From Litorivita sp040371945 (GTDB lineage Bacteria > Pseudomonadota > Alphaproteobacteria > Rhodobacterales > Rhodobacteraceae), in NCBI RefSeq assembly GCF_040371945.1, contig NZ_BAABWS010000004.1:43149-107148 (forward strand): a DNA stretch of 64,000 nucleotides. Reading direction: 5' to 3'. Both the position numbers and the translations under genes were made by a program. Shown here piece by piece: positions 7,505 to 16,437 of the stretch (its first letter is position 1; the number at the start of each line of letters is the position of its first letter). The notes below the pieces were generated by a model. That model did no database searches. It was not told where the DNA came from and worked only from the letters and a program-made list of their open reading frames with translations.

Positions 7505-10219
7505 TCAGCGTGTCTTGCCTCGGGGCCAGTCGGGCGCGCGTTTTTGCGCAAAGGCGCGTAGCCCTTCGGCCAGATCGGCACCATTCAGATGGTCTTGAAA
7601 GGCGGTGATTTCGGCCGCCAGCCGCGCGCGGCGTGCGGGGTCTTGGGCCTGCGCCATGCTCAGGCGCTTCATCTGGCGGATCACCTCGGGGCTATTGGCG
7701 GCGATTTGCGCGGCTTTGGCGCGGGCGCGCTGCATCAAATCCTCGGGCGCCGCCACCTCGCACACCAGCCCCCACGCCAGAGCCGTTTCGGCCGAAATCA
7801 TCTCGGCGGTATAAAACAGCTGCGCCGCGCGGGCCGCGCCGATGCGTTCGGGCAGGCGCAGGCTCGCGCCGCCTGCGGGCACGATGCCGTATCGGGCATG
7901 GGCGTCGCCAAGGCGGGCGGTTTGCGCCGCGATCACCATGTCGCAGCACAGCAGCATTTCCAACCCGCCTGCCACGGCGATGCCATTGGCCGCGCCGATG
8001 ACGGGCACGGGCAGCTCTTCGATCATGCTGATCACCCGTTGGTTATGCGCCAGCGTGTCGATCAGCGCGCGGCCGCCCGCGTCGCGCGCGGCGGCAAATT
8101 CGATCAGATCGCCGCCCGCACAAAAGGCGCGGCCCGCGCCGGTTATGATCACCGCGCGCAGATCGGGCAGCGCGGCCAGTTGCCGAAGCCGGACCTCCAG
8201 CCCGCGCATCATCGCCCGTGATGCGGCGTTCAGGCTTTGCGGGTGGTCAAGGGTCAGCGTCGCAATGCCGCCCTCGACCCCTAGCCGCACCCGCGGCGTC
8301 TCGAATGACAGCGCATAGCTTTGCGGCAGCGGAGCAAGCGCCGCGCGCAGGGCCTCGGCCTGCTGCGCCCCCGTGTCTGTGCCGGCGTCCGTGCCCGCGC
8401 CCGCATCTGCCTCTGTGCCCGCGAGGGCCACAGTGGCGCTCACGGCGGTGCGGCCCTGCGGGTCTGTGCCGACCTCGGCCTCAAAGACCGAAGCCGGCCC
8501 GCAATGCTGCGCAATCTCAAGGCGCAGTTTTTCAACGATCGCGCGCTCGCGCAGAGCCGGTTTGAACAGCTTGCCCACCGCCGTCAGCGGCAAGGCGTCG
8601 ATCACGATGATGCGTTTGGGGCGGGCCGGCGGCTCGTGCAGCTGCGCCTCCAGCATCTCTTGCAGCGCGCGGATGTCGACCTCGCGCCCCTGCGCCGCGA
8701 CGACGAAGAGGGCGGGCACCTCGCCTGCGTATTGGTCGGGCATGCCGACGGCGGCGCTGATCTCGACATCGGGGTGGCGGTTGGCGACCTCTTCGATCGC
8801 CGTGGGGTCGATGTTATGGCCGCTGCGCACGATCAGATCCTTGGCCCGTCCGGTCAGAACCAGCCGCTCGTCGGTGGTCAGATAGCCGATGTCGCCGGTG
8901 CTCAGCCAGCCATCGGCGTCCAGCACCCCGCTGTTATGGGCCGGATCGACATAGCCCGCAAAAACCTGTGGGCCGCGCAGTTGCACCTCGCCGCTGACCC
9001 CCGCAGGGCAGGGGGTGTCGGGCGCGCCGCTTTGGATGATGCGGGTCTGCGAGAAGGGCGCGCGCAGCCCGACGCTGCCGCGGACCGGATCGCCGTGGCG
9101 CGGGGTAAAGGCGATGGCGGCGGCGGTTTCGGTCATGCCGTAGGTTTCATACAAGCGCACGCCGATCTTGCGCTCGAAGGCCTCGGCCACGCTCTCGGGC
9201 AGGCCCGCGCCCCCCGTGACGGCCATGCGCAGAGCGTCAAGGCGCAGATCCTGCGGATAGGTCGCGCTCAGCGCCGCGATCGAGGTCGGCACGCCGCTGA
9301 CCACGGTGGCGCCGAAGGCCTCGGCCAGACGCCAGTAATTTTGCACCACCTCGCGCGGGCGCAGGGCATAGGGCGAGGGGATCACCATATGGCCGCCCGC
9401 CGCCAGCACCGCCAGCCCGACGGTCATCGTGCCGCCGACGTGAAAGAAGGGAAATCCGTTGAGCACGCAATCGGTCTCGCAATATCCAAAGACCTGCCCG
9501 AAGCCGAAAGCGGCGTGGATCTGGTTGCCATGGGACAGCGGGACCAGTTTCGGCCGTCCGGTGGTGCCGCCCGTGTGGAACAGGGCGCTTACCGCGTCGG
9601 GATCAGTGGTCGGAGCAAAATCGAGCCGCGTCTCGCAGGCCGCTTCGAGCAGCGGATCAAGCGCGCGAAACCCTTCGGGCAAAGGCCCCTGCGCGCCGAT
9701 CACCAAGACATGCTCAAGGCTGGGCACCTCGGCGCGGATGGCCTCGGCCCGCGCCCAACAATCGGCGTCCAGATGCGCCGCAGGGATCACCAGAATGCGC
9801 GCCGCTTCGGCATTGAGCAGATCGACGATGGCGTCGCGGCTGAGCAGGTAGTTGAGGGTGCTGGCCACGCCCGCGACCTGCGCGCCCAAAAGCAGTTCGG
9901 GAAATTGCGGCAAAGTGGGGGACAAAAACGCCGCCACACCGCGCTCCTGCGTCAGCCCCAAGCTGCGGAACATATTGGCCGCGCGCGTCACTGCGCCGAG
10001 CAATTGCGCATGGCTCAGCGCCCTGCCGATGTCTTGGGGATCGGGGCTGCGCAGCACCGTAAGGGCAGGGCGCGCGCCGCCGTGATGGGCGGTGGCGCGC
10101 AGCAGATCATAAATCCCGCGCGCCGTGACCAAAGCGCGATAATCCTGCGCTTCGATGGCTTGGACTTCGGCGATGCTGCGGACCTCCATGATCGGGCGGG
10201 TGGTTTTGAGATCGGTCAT
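7505..10219 (-). CDS. Fusion of AMP-forming acyl-CoA ligase and enoyl-CoA hydratase/isomerase
   Basis: One uninterrupted 904-residue frame joins two catabolic enzymes. Residues ~1-590 are an adenylate-forming ligase with the P-loop FHTGGTTGRPKLVPLSH, A5 core YGMTETAAA, hinge GDIGYLTTDERLVLTGRAKDL and the A10 lysine region TAVGKLFKPALR. A low-complexity Ala/Gly/Asp/Thr linker (EADAGAGTDAGTDTGAQQ) leads to a crotonase domain at ~660-904 with oxyanion-hole motifs AFCAGGDL and GIAVAGGLEML. The first crotonase Glu (rat Glu144) is present in GGLEML; the second (Glu164) is replaced by His in LGDAH. The fusion implies activation of an acid to its CoA ester followed by hydration, isomerisation or related chemistry. 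It is the most distal gene of a minus-strand run, after a 225-bp gap that holds no gene. Confidence 0.9.
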   Translation of the reverse strand: MTDLKTTRPIMEVRSIAEVQAIEAQDYRALVTARGIYDLLRATAHHGGARPALTVLRSPDPQDIGRALSHAQLLGAVTRAANMFRSLGLTQERGVAAFLSPTLPQFPELLLGAQVAGVASTLNYLLSRDAIVDLLNAEAARILVIPAAHLDADCWARAEAIRAEVPSLEHVLVIGAQGPLPEGFRALDPLLEAACETRLDFAPTTDPDAVSALFHTGGTTGRPKLVPLSHGNQIHAAFGFGQVFGYCETDCVLNGFPFFHVGGTMTVGLAVLAAGGHMVIPSPYALRPREVVQNYWRLAEAFGATVVSGVPTSIAALSATYPQDLRLDALRMAVTGGAGLPESVAEAFERKIGVRLYETYGMTETAAAIAFTPRHGDPVRGSVGLRAPFSQTRIIQSGAPDTPCPAGVSGEVQLRGPQVFAGYVDPAHNSGVLDADGWLSTGDIGYLTTDERLVLTGRAKDLIVRSGHNIDPTAIEEVANRHPDVEISAAVGMPDQYAGEVPALFVVAAQGREVDIRALQEMLEAQLHEPPARPKRIIVIDALPLTAVGKLFKPALRERAIVEKLRLEIAQHCGPASVFEAEVGTDPQGRTAVSATVALAGTEADAGAGTDAGTDTGAQQAEALRAALAPLPQSYALSFETPRVRLGVEGGIATLTLDHPQSLNAASRAMMRGLEVRLRQLAALPDLRAVIITGAGRAFCAGGDLIEFAAARDAGGRALIDTLAHNQRVISMIEELPVPVIGAANGIAVAGGLEMLLCCDMVIAAQTARLGDAHARYGIVPAGGASLRLPERIGAARAAQLFYTAEMISAETALAWGLVCEVAAPEDLMQRARAKAAQIAANSPEVIRQMKRLSMAQAQDPARRARLAAEITAFQDHLNGADLAEGLRAFAQKRAPDWPRGKTR

Positions 10220-10444
10220 GCGGCGGGGCCTTTCGGGTTGTGGGCGGTAGAGCGTGTGAGGCGGCGGGCAACAGCGGGCGAGAGGGCGGCGGGGCCGGAT
10301 CAGGCGCGGCCTTGGGCCCCATGGGGTGCCAAGGTTTGCCTCGGGGGGCCGCGGGGTGCCGCGTGGTGCCGAGGGTCGACGGGGAGCTCGGGGTTGATGA
10401 CGCCTGTTTGGTCCTGAGCGCCGCGCGGCGCACAGGCGCGCGCA

Positions 10445-11326
10445 TCAGGCGGGGCGGGTATATCCCGCATGTTCAAGCTCCTGACGGCCTTGCGCCGCGC
10501 CGCTGCCTGGCACGGTTTCGCCGCCGCGCGCGGTCACATCCGACCAATGCGCCAGCAGGGCCTCGGCGGCCCCCTCGCCGGTGCCGACATAGGCGCCTTG
10601 GCTCAAGGTCACATGGGCGGCGGCAAAGGCTCCCGCGCCCGCGCAAAGAATGGTCCGGCTGGGCGCGTCATCGCGCAGCAGCGCCACGATCGCGGGGCTG
10701 ACATGGGCGGGCTTTAGCAGATCCAGTTCGGCCTGCGGCAACAGCCCGTCGAGCATTTGCGTCGCAGCCGTGGGCGCGATGCAATTGACGCGGATATTGT
10801 CGCGCGCGCCTTCCAAAGCGAGGGTCTGCATCAATCCGACCAGCGCCATTTTCGCGGCGCCGTAATTGGATTGCCCGAAGTTGCCGTAAAGCCCCGAAGA
10901 GGAGGTCGTCATCACGATCCGCCCGAAGCCCTGCGCGCGCATCTGTGGCCAGACGGCCTTGCAGCAATGCACCGCGCCCATGACGTGGACCTCCATCACC
11001 AGACGGAAATCGGCAAGCTCCATCTTGGCAAAGGATTTGTCGCGCAAGATGCCCGCATTGTTGACCAACATATCGATGCGGCCCCAATGAGCGATGGTTC
11101 GGGCGACCATGGCTTCGACCTCGGGCCAATCGGTGACCGAGCAGGCATGGGCCAGCGCCGCGCCGCCCGCATCGGCGATTTCATCGGCCACGGTTTGCGC
11201 ATGGCCAAGGTCGAGATCATTGACCACAACGCGGGCGCCGCGCGCAGCCAGAAGATGCGCATGTTCGCGCCCCAATCCGCCGCCCGCGCCGGTCACAATC
11301 GCCACTTTTCCGGTGAAATCAATCAT
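10445..11326 (-). CDS. Short-chain dehydrogenase/reductase, probable 3-hydroxyacyl-CoA dehydrogenase
   Basis: The 293-residue protein has the SDR cofactor motif TGAGGGLG near the N-terminus, NNAG in the middle, and the Ser-Tyr-Lys set in TTSSSGLYGNFGQSNYGAAK. The VVVNDLDLG segment after the second strand resembles the dehydrogenase domain of peroxisomal multifunctional enzyme 2, which points to NAD-dependent 3-hydroxyacyl-CoA oxidation. The ATG at 11326 begins the conserved domain directly; upstream in-frame codons to 11368 are spurious. It lies between the ligase-hydratase fusion and the carboxylesterase. A similar paralogue is found in island 2. Confidence 0.88.
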   Translation of the reverse strand: MIDFTGKVAIVTGAGGGLGREHAHLLAARGARVVVNDLDLGHAQTVADEIADAGGAALAHACSVTDWPEVEAMVARTIAHWGRIDMLVNNAGILRDKSFAKMELADFRLVMEVHVMGAVHCCKAVWPQMRAQGFGRIVMTTSSSGLYGNFGQSNYGAAKMALVGLMQTLALEGARDNIRVNCIAPTAATQMLDGLLPQAELDLLKPAHVSPAIVALLRDDAPSRTILCAGAGAFAAAHVTLSQGAYVGTGEGAAEALLAHWSDVTARGGETVPGSGAAQGRQELEHAGYTRPA

Positions 11327-11386
11327 TGTCGTCCTGTCCTTTTTGCTTGCCTGTCCATGTCGGCGCATCGCCTGAGCGATTGCGTA

Positions 11387-13027
11387 TCAGCGGGTTTCAT
11401 CGGGGCCGCGCAGCGGCGAGGCGACGCCGACGCTCCAGTTCCACGGCAGATTGCCCGCTGCGCGTTTGCGGGCGAAATCTGCCTCGATCAAGTCATACAT
11501 GCCGCCAAAGAGGTCATAGCGCAGGGCGGGTTGATCGGCGAAATGCAAGACCGCGCCCGCGGCGGCGGGGCGGTCTGCGCCCTGCTGTGCTGCCGCATCT
11601 GCGGGCTGATCCGCCGCGCCCCTGCGCCCTGTGCCGTAATCGGGCCAGAGCGGCGCGCCGTCGCTGCGCGGCTGTCCGTCCTTGGCAAAGCTGGTCCAAT
11701 ACTCGCCTATGGTGCGGGTCAAAGCGGCCTCGGCGCCGCTGCGCGGGGCCTTGGGCCATGCGGGGGGCGATTGCTCCATCGTGTCGAACAGATAGGCCAG
11801 CTCGCAGGCATGAAACCCGTGCAATCCGCGCGCCTGTGCCTGCGGGTAGCCGTGGTCGAAATAATAGACAAAGACCGGCAATTGCGCGCGCGCCTGTGCC
11901 TTGGCCGCGCTCAAAACGGTCCAGCCAAAGAGCGCCTCGCCAACGGCCCGTTCGGTGCTGTCTTTGATATCGCTGGCGGGGTAGCGCGCGAGGAAGTCAC
12001 CCGCTAGATCGCCGTAGCGGGCCTTGATCATGGCCGTATAGTCTTCGCCGCTTTCGGGCAGGGGCGGCATCAGGAATTCGAGGGTCAGGATCTCGCCGCT
12101 GTTAAATCCCGTCAGCAGGGGCACGGGCGCGGTTTTGCCGCTGTTGAACAGATGCAGCGGCTGGTCGGGCAGGATCACGCCATCGACCACCCCCTGCGCG
12201 GCAAAGCCGATCCGGTCCGCCGCCAGAGCCAGTTCCTGCGCGTCCCATGCGCGCAGATCCGCGATGCTCTTGGCGCCAAGCCCGGCGGCGGTTTGCAGGC
12301 CTGTGTCATGTCCGGTGCCCATGCCGTTTGCCTCACGGCTCAGGTGCTGCGCCGAACAGATATGGCCGCTTTGGGCGATGGCGCGGGCAAACAGGCCGCG
12401 CGCGGCAGGGGCGCACATCAGGTAATAGACGCTCAGCGCGCCGGCGGATTCTCCGGCCACGGTGACATTGGCGGGGTCGCCGCCGACCGCCGCGATATTA
12501 CGCTGCACCCATTGCAATGCGGCGATCTGGTCGAGCAGCCCGTAGTTGCCCGACAGGCCCTGCGGGTCTTCGGCGCTCAGTTCGGGGTGGGCGAGATAGC
12601 CCAAGATGTTGAGGCGGTAATTGATCGTCACCACCACCTGCCCGCGCCGTGCCAGCGCCGCGCCATCCGTCAGCGCCTCGCTGCCCGCCCCGCGCAGAAG
12701 GTTGCCCCCGTGAATCCAGACGAGGACCGGCAGGTCTTTGGCATCCTCGGGCGCCCAGATGTTGAGATTGAGGCAGTCTTCGTCCTTGAGCGGGATGTCG
12801 CATTCATAAACGCTGCCCGCGCGGCGCTGGGGTTGCGGGCAGGCGGGGCCGAAGCGGCCCGCATCGCGAAGTTCGCTCCGGTCGGGCAGAGGCGCGGGGG
12901 GCCGCCAGCGCCGCGCGCCCGTGGGCGGCAAGGCGTAGGGCAGGCCGCGATAGACCTGCAACCCGTTTTCATGGCGGCCCCGCGCGGGACCGGCGGGAAA
13001 TTGTGCGATGGGGTCGGTCTGGCTCAT
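11387..13027 (-). CDS. Type B carboxylesterase
   Basis: The 546-residue protein has the carboxylesterase type B signature: oxyanion loop VLVWIHGGNL, nucleophile elbow VTVAGESAGALS with Ser194, the EDCLNLNIWAP block, and HGFHACELAYLF with the likely catalytic His. It lacks a signal peptide, so it is probably cytoplasmic. It hydrolyses carboxylic esters or amides. Placed in an island with a peptide-type importer, CoA-transferase and acyl-CoA ligase, it may release the acid that enters CoA-dependent degradation. That role is inference. Confidence 0.92.
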   Translation of the reverse strand: MSQTDPIAQFPAGPARGRHENGLQVYRGLPYALPPTGARRWRPPAPLPDRSELRDAGRFGPACPQPQRRAGSVYECDIPLKDEDCLNLNIWAPEDAKDLPVLVWIHGGNLLRGAGSEALTDGAALARRGQVVVTINYRLNILGYLAHPELSAEDPQGLSGNYGLLDQIAALQWVQRNIAAVGGDPANVTVAGESAGALSVYYLMCAPAARGLFARAIAQSGHICSAQHLSREANGMGTGHDTGLQTAAGLGAKSIADLRAWDAQELALAADRIGFAAQGVVDGVILPDQPLHLFNSGKTAPVPLLTGFNSGEILTLEFLMPPLPESGEDYTAMIKARYGDLAGDFLARYPASDIKDSTERAVGEALFGWTVLSAAKAQARAQLPVFVYYFDHGYPQAQARGLHGFHACELAYLFDTMEQSPPAWPKAPRSGAEAALTRTIGEYWTSFAKDGQPRSDGAPLWPDYGTGRRGAADQPADAAAQQGADRPAAAGAVLHFADQPALRYDLFGGMYDLIEADFARKRAAGNLPWNWSVGVASPLRGPDETR

Positions 13028-13133
13028 ATCATTCTTTCCTCAAAAAGCGCGCAGGGTCGGGGGGCGCCAAGCGGGCGGGGGGACGCATGGACAAGATCGG
13101 GCAGCAAGATCGGGCGGCGAGACGGCGGGCCGC

Positions 13134-14420
13134 TCAGGCGGCGCCGTGACCCGTTCGTGCGCCTGTATCGCCGAGCGCGGCGAGGTCGGCCTCGCTCAGC
13201 CCTGCGGCGCGCAACACCTCCAGCGTATCGGCGCCAAGGCGGGCAGGCGCATGGGCCGGATGCGGGTTTGTGCCATCGGCCTTGAACGACATATTGGGCA
13301 CATGCACGGGGGCGTCATGGCCGTTGATCGCCATTTGCGAGACCAGATCGCGGGCGGTGAATTGCGGCTCTTGCGTCACCTCGTCGAGGCTGCGCACCCG
13401 CGCGGCGGGCACATCGGCGGCGGCGAGCAAGGTTTCCCAGTCCGCCGCAGGGCGGGTCAGGAACAGCGCCACCAATTCGGCGCGCAGGGCAGGGGCATTG
13501 GCATGGCGCGCCTCGGGCGTGGACCAGCGCGGATCGCGCGCAATGTCGCCGCGCCCGCAGGCGGTGCACAGTCTGGCAAATTGGCGCGCGTTATTCGCGG
13601 CCAGCATCAACACGCCGTCGGCCGTATCGAAGGCGCCCGACGAGGGGCTGGCGCTCCATGCTTCATTGCCGTTTTGCGCGGGCATCCACCCCGTCGTCAT
13701 ATGCTGCGTGACCAGCGAGGCCATCATCATCAGCGCCGTGTCCAGCATCGCCACATCAAGGCGCACCGCCTTGCCGGTGCGGCGCATTTCCAACAGCCCC
13801 GCCAGAACCGCCATGGCCGCATTCATGCCGGTGGCGAAATCGACATAGGGCGCGCCGACCTTGGTCGGCCCGTCGCCCGCATGGCCGGTGGTCAGCATGA
13901 TGCCGCACATGCCTTGGATGATGTGGTCATAGGCGGGCCGCCCGCGCATCGGGCCGTCCTGACCATAGGCGGAAATCGAACAGTAAACGATATCGGGGCG
14001 CAGGGCGCGGACCGCGTCAAAGCCCAGCCCGAGGCGCTCCATCACACCAGGTTTGAAGTTCTCGACAAAGATATCCGCACCGGCAATCAAGCGTTTGAGC
14101 GCCGCCATGCCTTGCGGGGTTTTCAAATCCAGCGCGACGGATTTCTTGGCAGCATTGACGGTCAGGAAATTCACCCCCATGCCCAGATCGGTCAGCGCCT
14201 TGGAGGGGCCGCCGTTGCGGGTCCAATCGCCCTCAAGGGGTTTTTCGATCTTGATGACCTCGGCCCCCATGAGCGCCAGTTGATAGGTCGCAAAGGGCCC
14301 TGCCAGAACTTGGCTCAGGTCGATCACGCGCATCCCCTCCAAAGGGCGAAAGCCGCCGTGCTGCGGCGCATCGGCGCTCTGCGATTGCGCCGCAGCTTTG
14401 GTGTCGAAACTGCGCTTCAT
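13134..14420 (-). CDS. Class III (CaiB/BaiF) CoA-transferase
   Basis: The 428-residue protein begins MKRSFDTKAAA after an AGGGAGG ribosome site, followed by the family core RVIDLSQVLAGPFATYQLALMGAEVIKIEKP. The stretch GAPYVDFATGMNAAMA contains the Asp expected to form the acyl-anhydride intermediate (formyl-CoA transferase Asp169 equivalent). C-terminal Gly-rich and helical segments are complete. These enzymes move CoA between carboxylic acids. It is divergent from the LysR regulator across 114 bp and is probably its target. Confidence 0.9.
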   Translation of the reverse strand: MKRSFDTKAAAQSQSADAPQHGGFRPLEGMRVIDLSQVLAGPFATYQLALMGAEVIKIEKPLEGDWTRNGGPSKALTDLGMGVNFLTVNAAKKSVALDLKTPQGMAALKRLIAGADIFVENFKPGVMERLGLGFDAVRALRPDIVYCSISAYGQDGPMRGRPAYDHIIQGMCGIMLTTGHAGDGPTKVGAPYVDFATGMNAAMAVLAGLLEMRRTGKAVRLDVAMLDTALMMMASLVTQHMTTGWMPAQNGNEAWSASPSSGAFDTADGVLMLAANNARQFARLCTACGRGDIARDPRWSTPEARHANAPALRAELVALFLTRPAADWETLLAAADVPAARVRSLDEVTQEPQFTARDLVSQMAINGHDAPVHVPNMSFKADGTNPHPAHAPARLGADTLEVLRAAGLSEADLAALGDTGARTGHGAA

Positions 14421-14509
14421 GGCGCTGCCCTCCCTGATCCGGCCAGCGCCGGAAATCTCTTCTCCCTCCTTGCAATAGAGTGCGCTTCGCAATAAAAAAA
14501 ATTCAAAAA

Positions 14510-14526
14510 TTCTGCAATGTGATAGG
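14510..14526. promoter_or_regulatory. Candidate LysR operator, copy 1
   Basis: TTCTGCAATGTGATAGG lies 9 bp before the LysR-family start and matches 14 of 17 bases of the sequence at 21967 upstream of the ABC importer. The shared halves are TTCTGCA and TGATAGG with a 3-bp centre. It is in the right place for autoregulation and control of the divergent CoA-transferase. Confidence 0.45.
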
Positions 14527-14534
14527 AATAATTT

Positions 14535-15485
14535 ATGGCTCACTCCCCGCAGCATCTGGATCGTCTTCGTTTGCGCCACCTGCGCCTGATGGAGTTGATC
14601 GAGGCGCATGGATCGCTGCGCGCCGTCGCCGAACAGCTCAGCCTGACGCAGCCCGCCGTCTCGCAGATGGTCAAGGATCTGGAGTTTGCCTTTGGCTCGG
14701 TTCTGGTCGAACGCTCGGTGCGCGGGGTGACATTGACCGCGACGGGGCGGCTTGCCTTGCAGCGCGCGCGTTCGGGTCTGGCGACCTTTCAAACCCTTGC
14801 GCAGGAGCTGGACGAAGGGCTGCCGCCGGTTTTGCGCATCGGGACCAATCCGGCGATGATGTTCAACGTGATCCCTGCCGCCTTGCGGATGACGCGCGAT
14901 GATGCGGCGCCTGTGCGCTATGCACTGCGCTCGGGGTTGGCGATGGATATGACCCGCGCGCTTTGGGACGGGGAAATCAACGCCTATGTCGGGCGCATCG
15001 ATTGGGAGGTCGTGCCGAGCGAAATGAAAAAGAGCCTGCGCCACGCGCATCTGTTCGAAACCGATCTGGTGGTGGCCTGCGCCCAAGACCACCCTTTGGC
15101 GCAAAAGGGGAAGGTGACGCCTGCCGATCTGGAGGCGGCGACATGGGCCTTGCCCCCCGAGAATTCCAAAAACCGCATGGGGCTTGCCGCCGCGTTTCGC
15201 AACGCTGGCCTCTCGGAGCCGCAGATCGCCGTCGAAGTTGCGGCCGATCCGCATGGGTTGATGACGATCTTGCGCGAAATGCCTCTGCTGGCGGTGGTGC
15301 CGCGTCTGGTTCTGGACGCGCCCGATGCGGGGCGGCCTTTGGTGACGCTTGATGCGGATTTTTTGCGCCTGCCGCCGATCGAGGTCGGGTTCTTGACCTT
15401 GGTCGAGCATGAGCATGTGATCGGCCTTGCCGCCTTCCGCGCCGCGCTTTCGGCGGCCTCGCGCCAGATGTCGGGGGCCGTTTAG
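14535..15485 (+). CDS. LysR-family transcriptional regulator
   Basis: The 316-residue protein has an N-terminal winged helix (RLRHLRLMELIEAHGSLRAVAEQLSLTQPAVSQMVKDLE) in the usual LysR position, and a two-lobed substrate-binding domain (LRIGTNPAMMFNVIPAAL ... TDLVVACAQDHPLA). The ligand is unknown. It is divergent from the CaiB gene and convergent by 4 bp with the alpha/beta hydrolase. A sequence next to its start recurs upstream of the ABC transporter operon, suggesting it controls both arms of island 1. Confidence 0.93.
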   Translation: MAHSPQHLDRLRLRHLRLMELIEAHGSLRAVAEQLSLTQPAVSQMVKDLEFAFGSVLVERSVRGVTLTATGRLALQRARSGLATFQTLAQELDEGLPPVLRIGTNPAMMFNVIPAALRMTRDDAAPVRYALRSGLAMDMTRALWDGEINAYVGRIDWEVVPSEMKKSLRHAHLFETDLVVACAQDHPLAQKGKVTPADLEAATWALPPENSKNRMGLAAAFRNAGLSEPQIAVEVAADPHGLMTILREMPLLAVVPRLVLDAPDAGRPLVTLDADFLRLPPIEVGFLTLVEHEHVIGLAAFRAALSAASRQMSGAV

Positions 15486-15489
15486 GCCG

Positions 15490-16437
15490 TCATTTGCGTT
15501 TGAAAATCACGGGGCAATCGCCGATGCGGTCCTCGACCAGATCGAGCCAGTTGCGCGCGCTGGAGCGGCGGGTGACATAGGCGTCCAGAAAGGCCGTGGT
15601 GACCAGAGCCAAGGCCTCGGCCTGATGGGGCACGGTGTTGCCCTCGGGGGTCATCCCGCCAAGGTAATGGCCCGCATCATCAAGCACGGCGAGGCATTTG
15701 TCGCCCGCAGGGGCCAATTCGTAAGGCTCGCATTTCCAATGCCAATCCTGCCCCTTTGCGCCGCCGTCCTGTTTGCCGGTCACGGTCAGCACCGGCCCCG
15801 TCATCGTGTCCCATGATCCCTCGCGCAGGCCCTGCTGCCCGCGCCCCTGACCGCTCAGGATCAGGGCGGCGGAAAAGCGGTCGTCGCGAAAATGGCGCTG
15901 CCCGCCGTAAAGCTCGATCTGCACCCCCGCCAGAAGCTGCGCGGTATAGGCGCCAAAGGAATGGCCCGCGATGGCCATGGGCAGGCTCGCGCCCTGCACG
16001 CCCGCCGCCTCCAGCACCACAGGCAGATGCTGCATCACTTGCTGCACGATCCGCACGCGGTCGAGCCAATGCGCAGGGTCATGCAGGATTTCGAGCATCT
16101 GCGGGCGGATTTGCGGATAGCGGCGCACCCAGAGCGGCAGGTCTTCGTCCTCGGGGTCGATGCCCAATTCGGGATGGGCGCGAACGACGGACTGGATGCT
16201 GTCGGCAAAGGTCGGGTGGATCACCAGATAACCTTGCTTGACCCAAGCCTCCGTCATGCTGCCATAGGCTTGCCCGCTGGAGCCGAGCCCGTGGCAGAAC
16301 ACCACGATGCCCTTGGCCTGCGCGCCAGCGGGAAAGCGGCACAGCAAAGGCATATTGCCGCCTTTGCCGTCCGGCACCGAAACGGCGCGTACCGCCATTC
16401 TATAGGTGTCGCATTTTGCGCTCCAAGGCATATTCAT
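15490..16437 (-). CDS. Alpha/beta hydrolase
   Basis: The 315-residue protein carries the fold's hallmarks: an oxyanion segment IVVFCHGLGSSGQAYGSM, a nucleophile elbow AIAGHSFGAYTAQ (Ser in GHSFG), and a late VLDDAGHYLGG with the likely catalytic His. The layout resembles dienelactone hydrolase or platelet-activating-factor acetylhydrolase-like esterases. The ATG at 16437 overlaps the stop of the upstream ABC ATPase by 4 bp (ATGA), so it is the last cistron of the importer operon and probably acts on the imported compound. Confidence 0.85.
   Translation of the reverse strand: MNMPWSAKCDTYRMAVRAVSVPDGKGGNMPLLCRFPAGAQAKGIVVFCHGLGSSGQAYGSMTEAWVKQGYLVIHPTFADSIQSVVRAHPELGIDPEDEDLPLWVRRYPQIRPQMLEILHDPAHWLDRVRIVQQVMQHLPVVLEAAGVQGASLPMAIAGHSFGAYTAQLLAGVQIELYGGQRHFRDDRFSAALILSGQGRGQQGLREGSWDTMTGPVLTVTGKQDGGAKGQDWHWKCEPYELAPAGDKCLAVLDDAGHYLGGMTPEGNTVPHQAEALALVTTAFLDAYVTRRSSARNWLDLVEDRIGDCPVIFKRK

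Noticed and set aside
8321..10417. Long plus-strand open frame opposite the ligase-hydratase fusion
   Set aside because: Shadow of a well-supported gene with all adenylate-forming and crotonase motifs on the minus strand.
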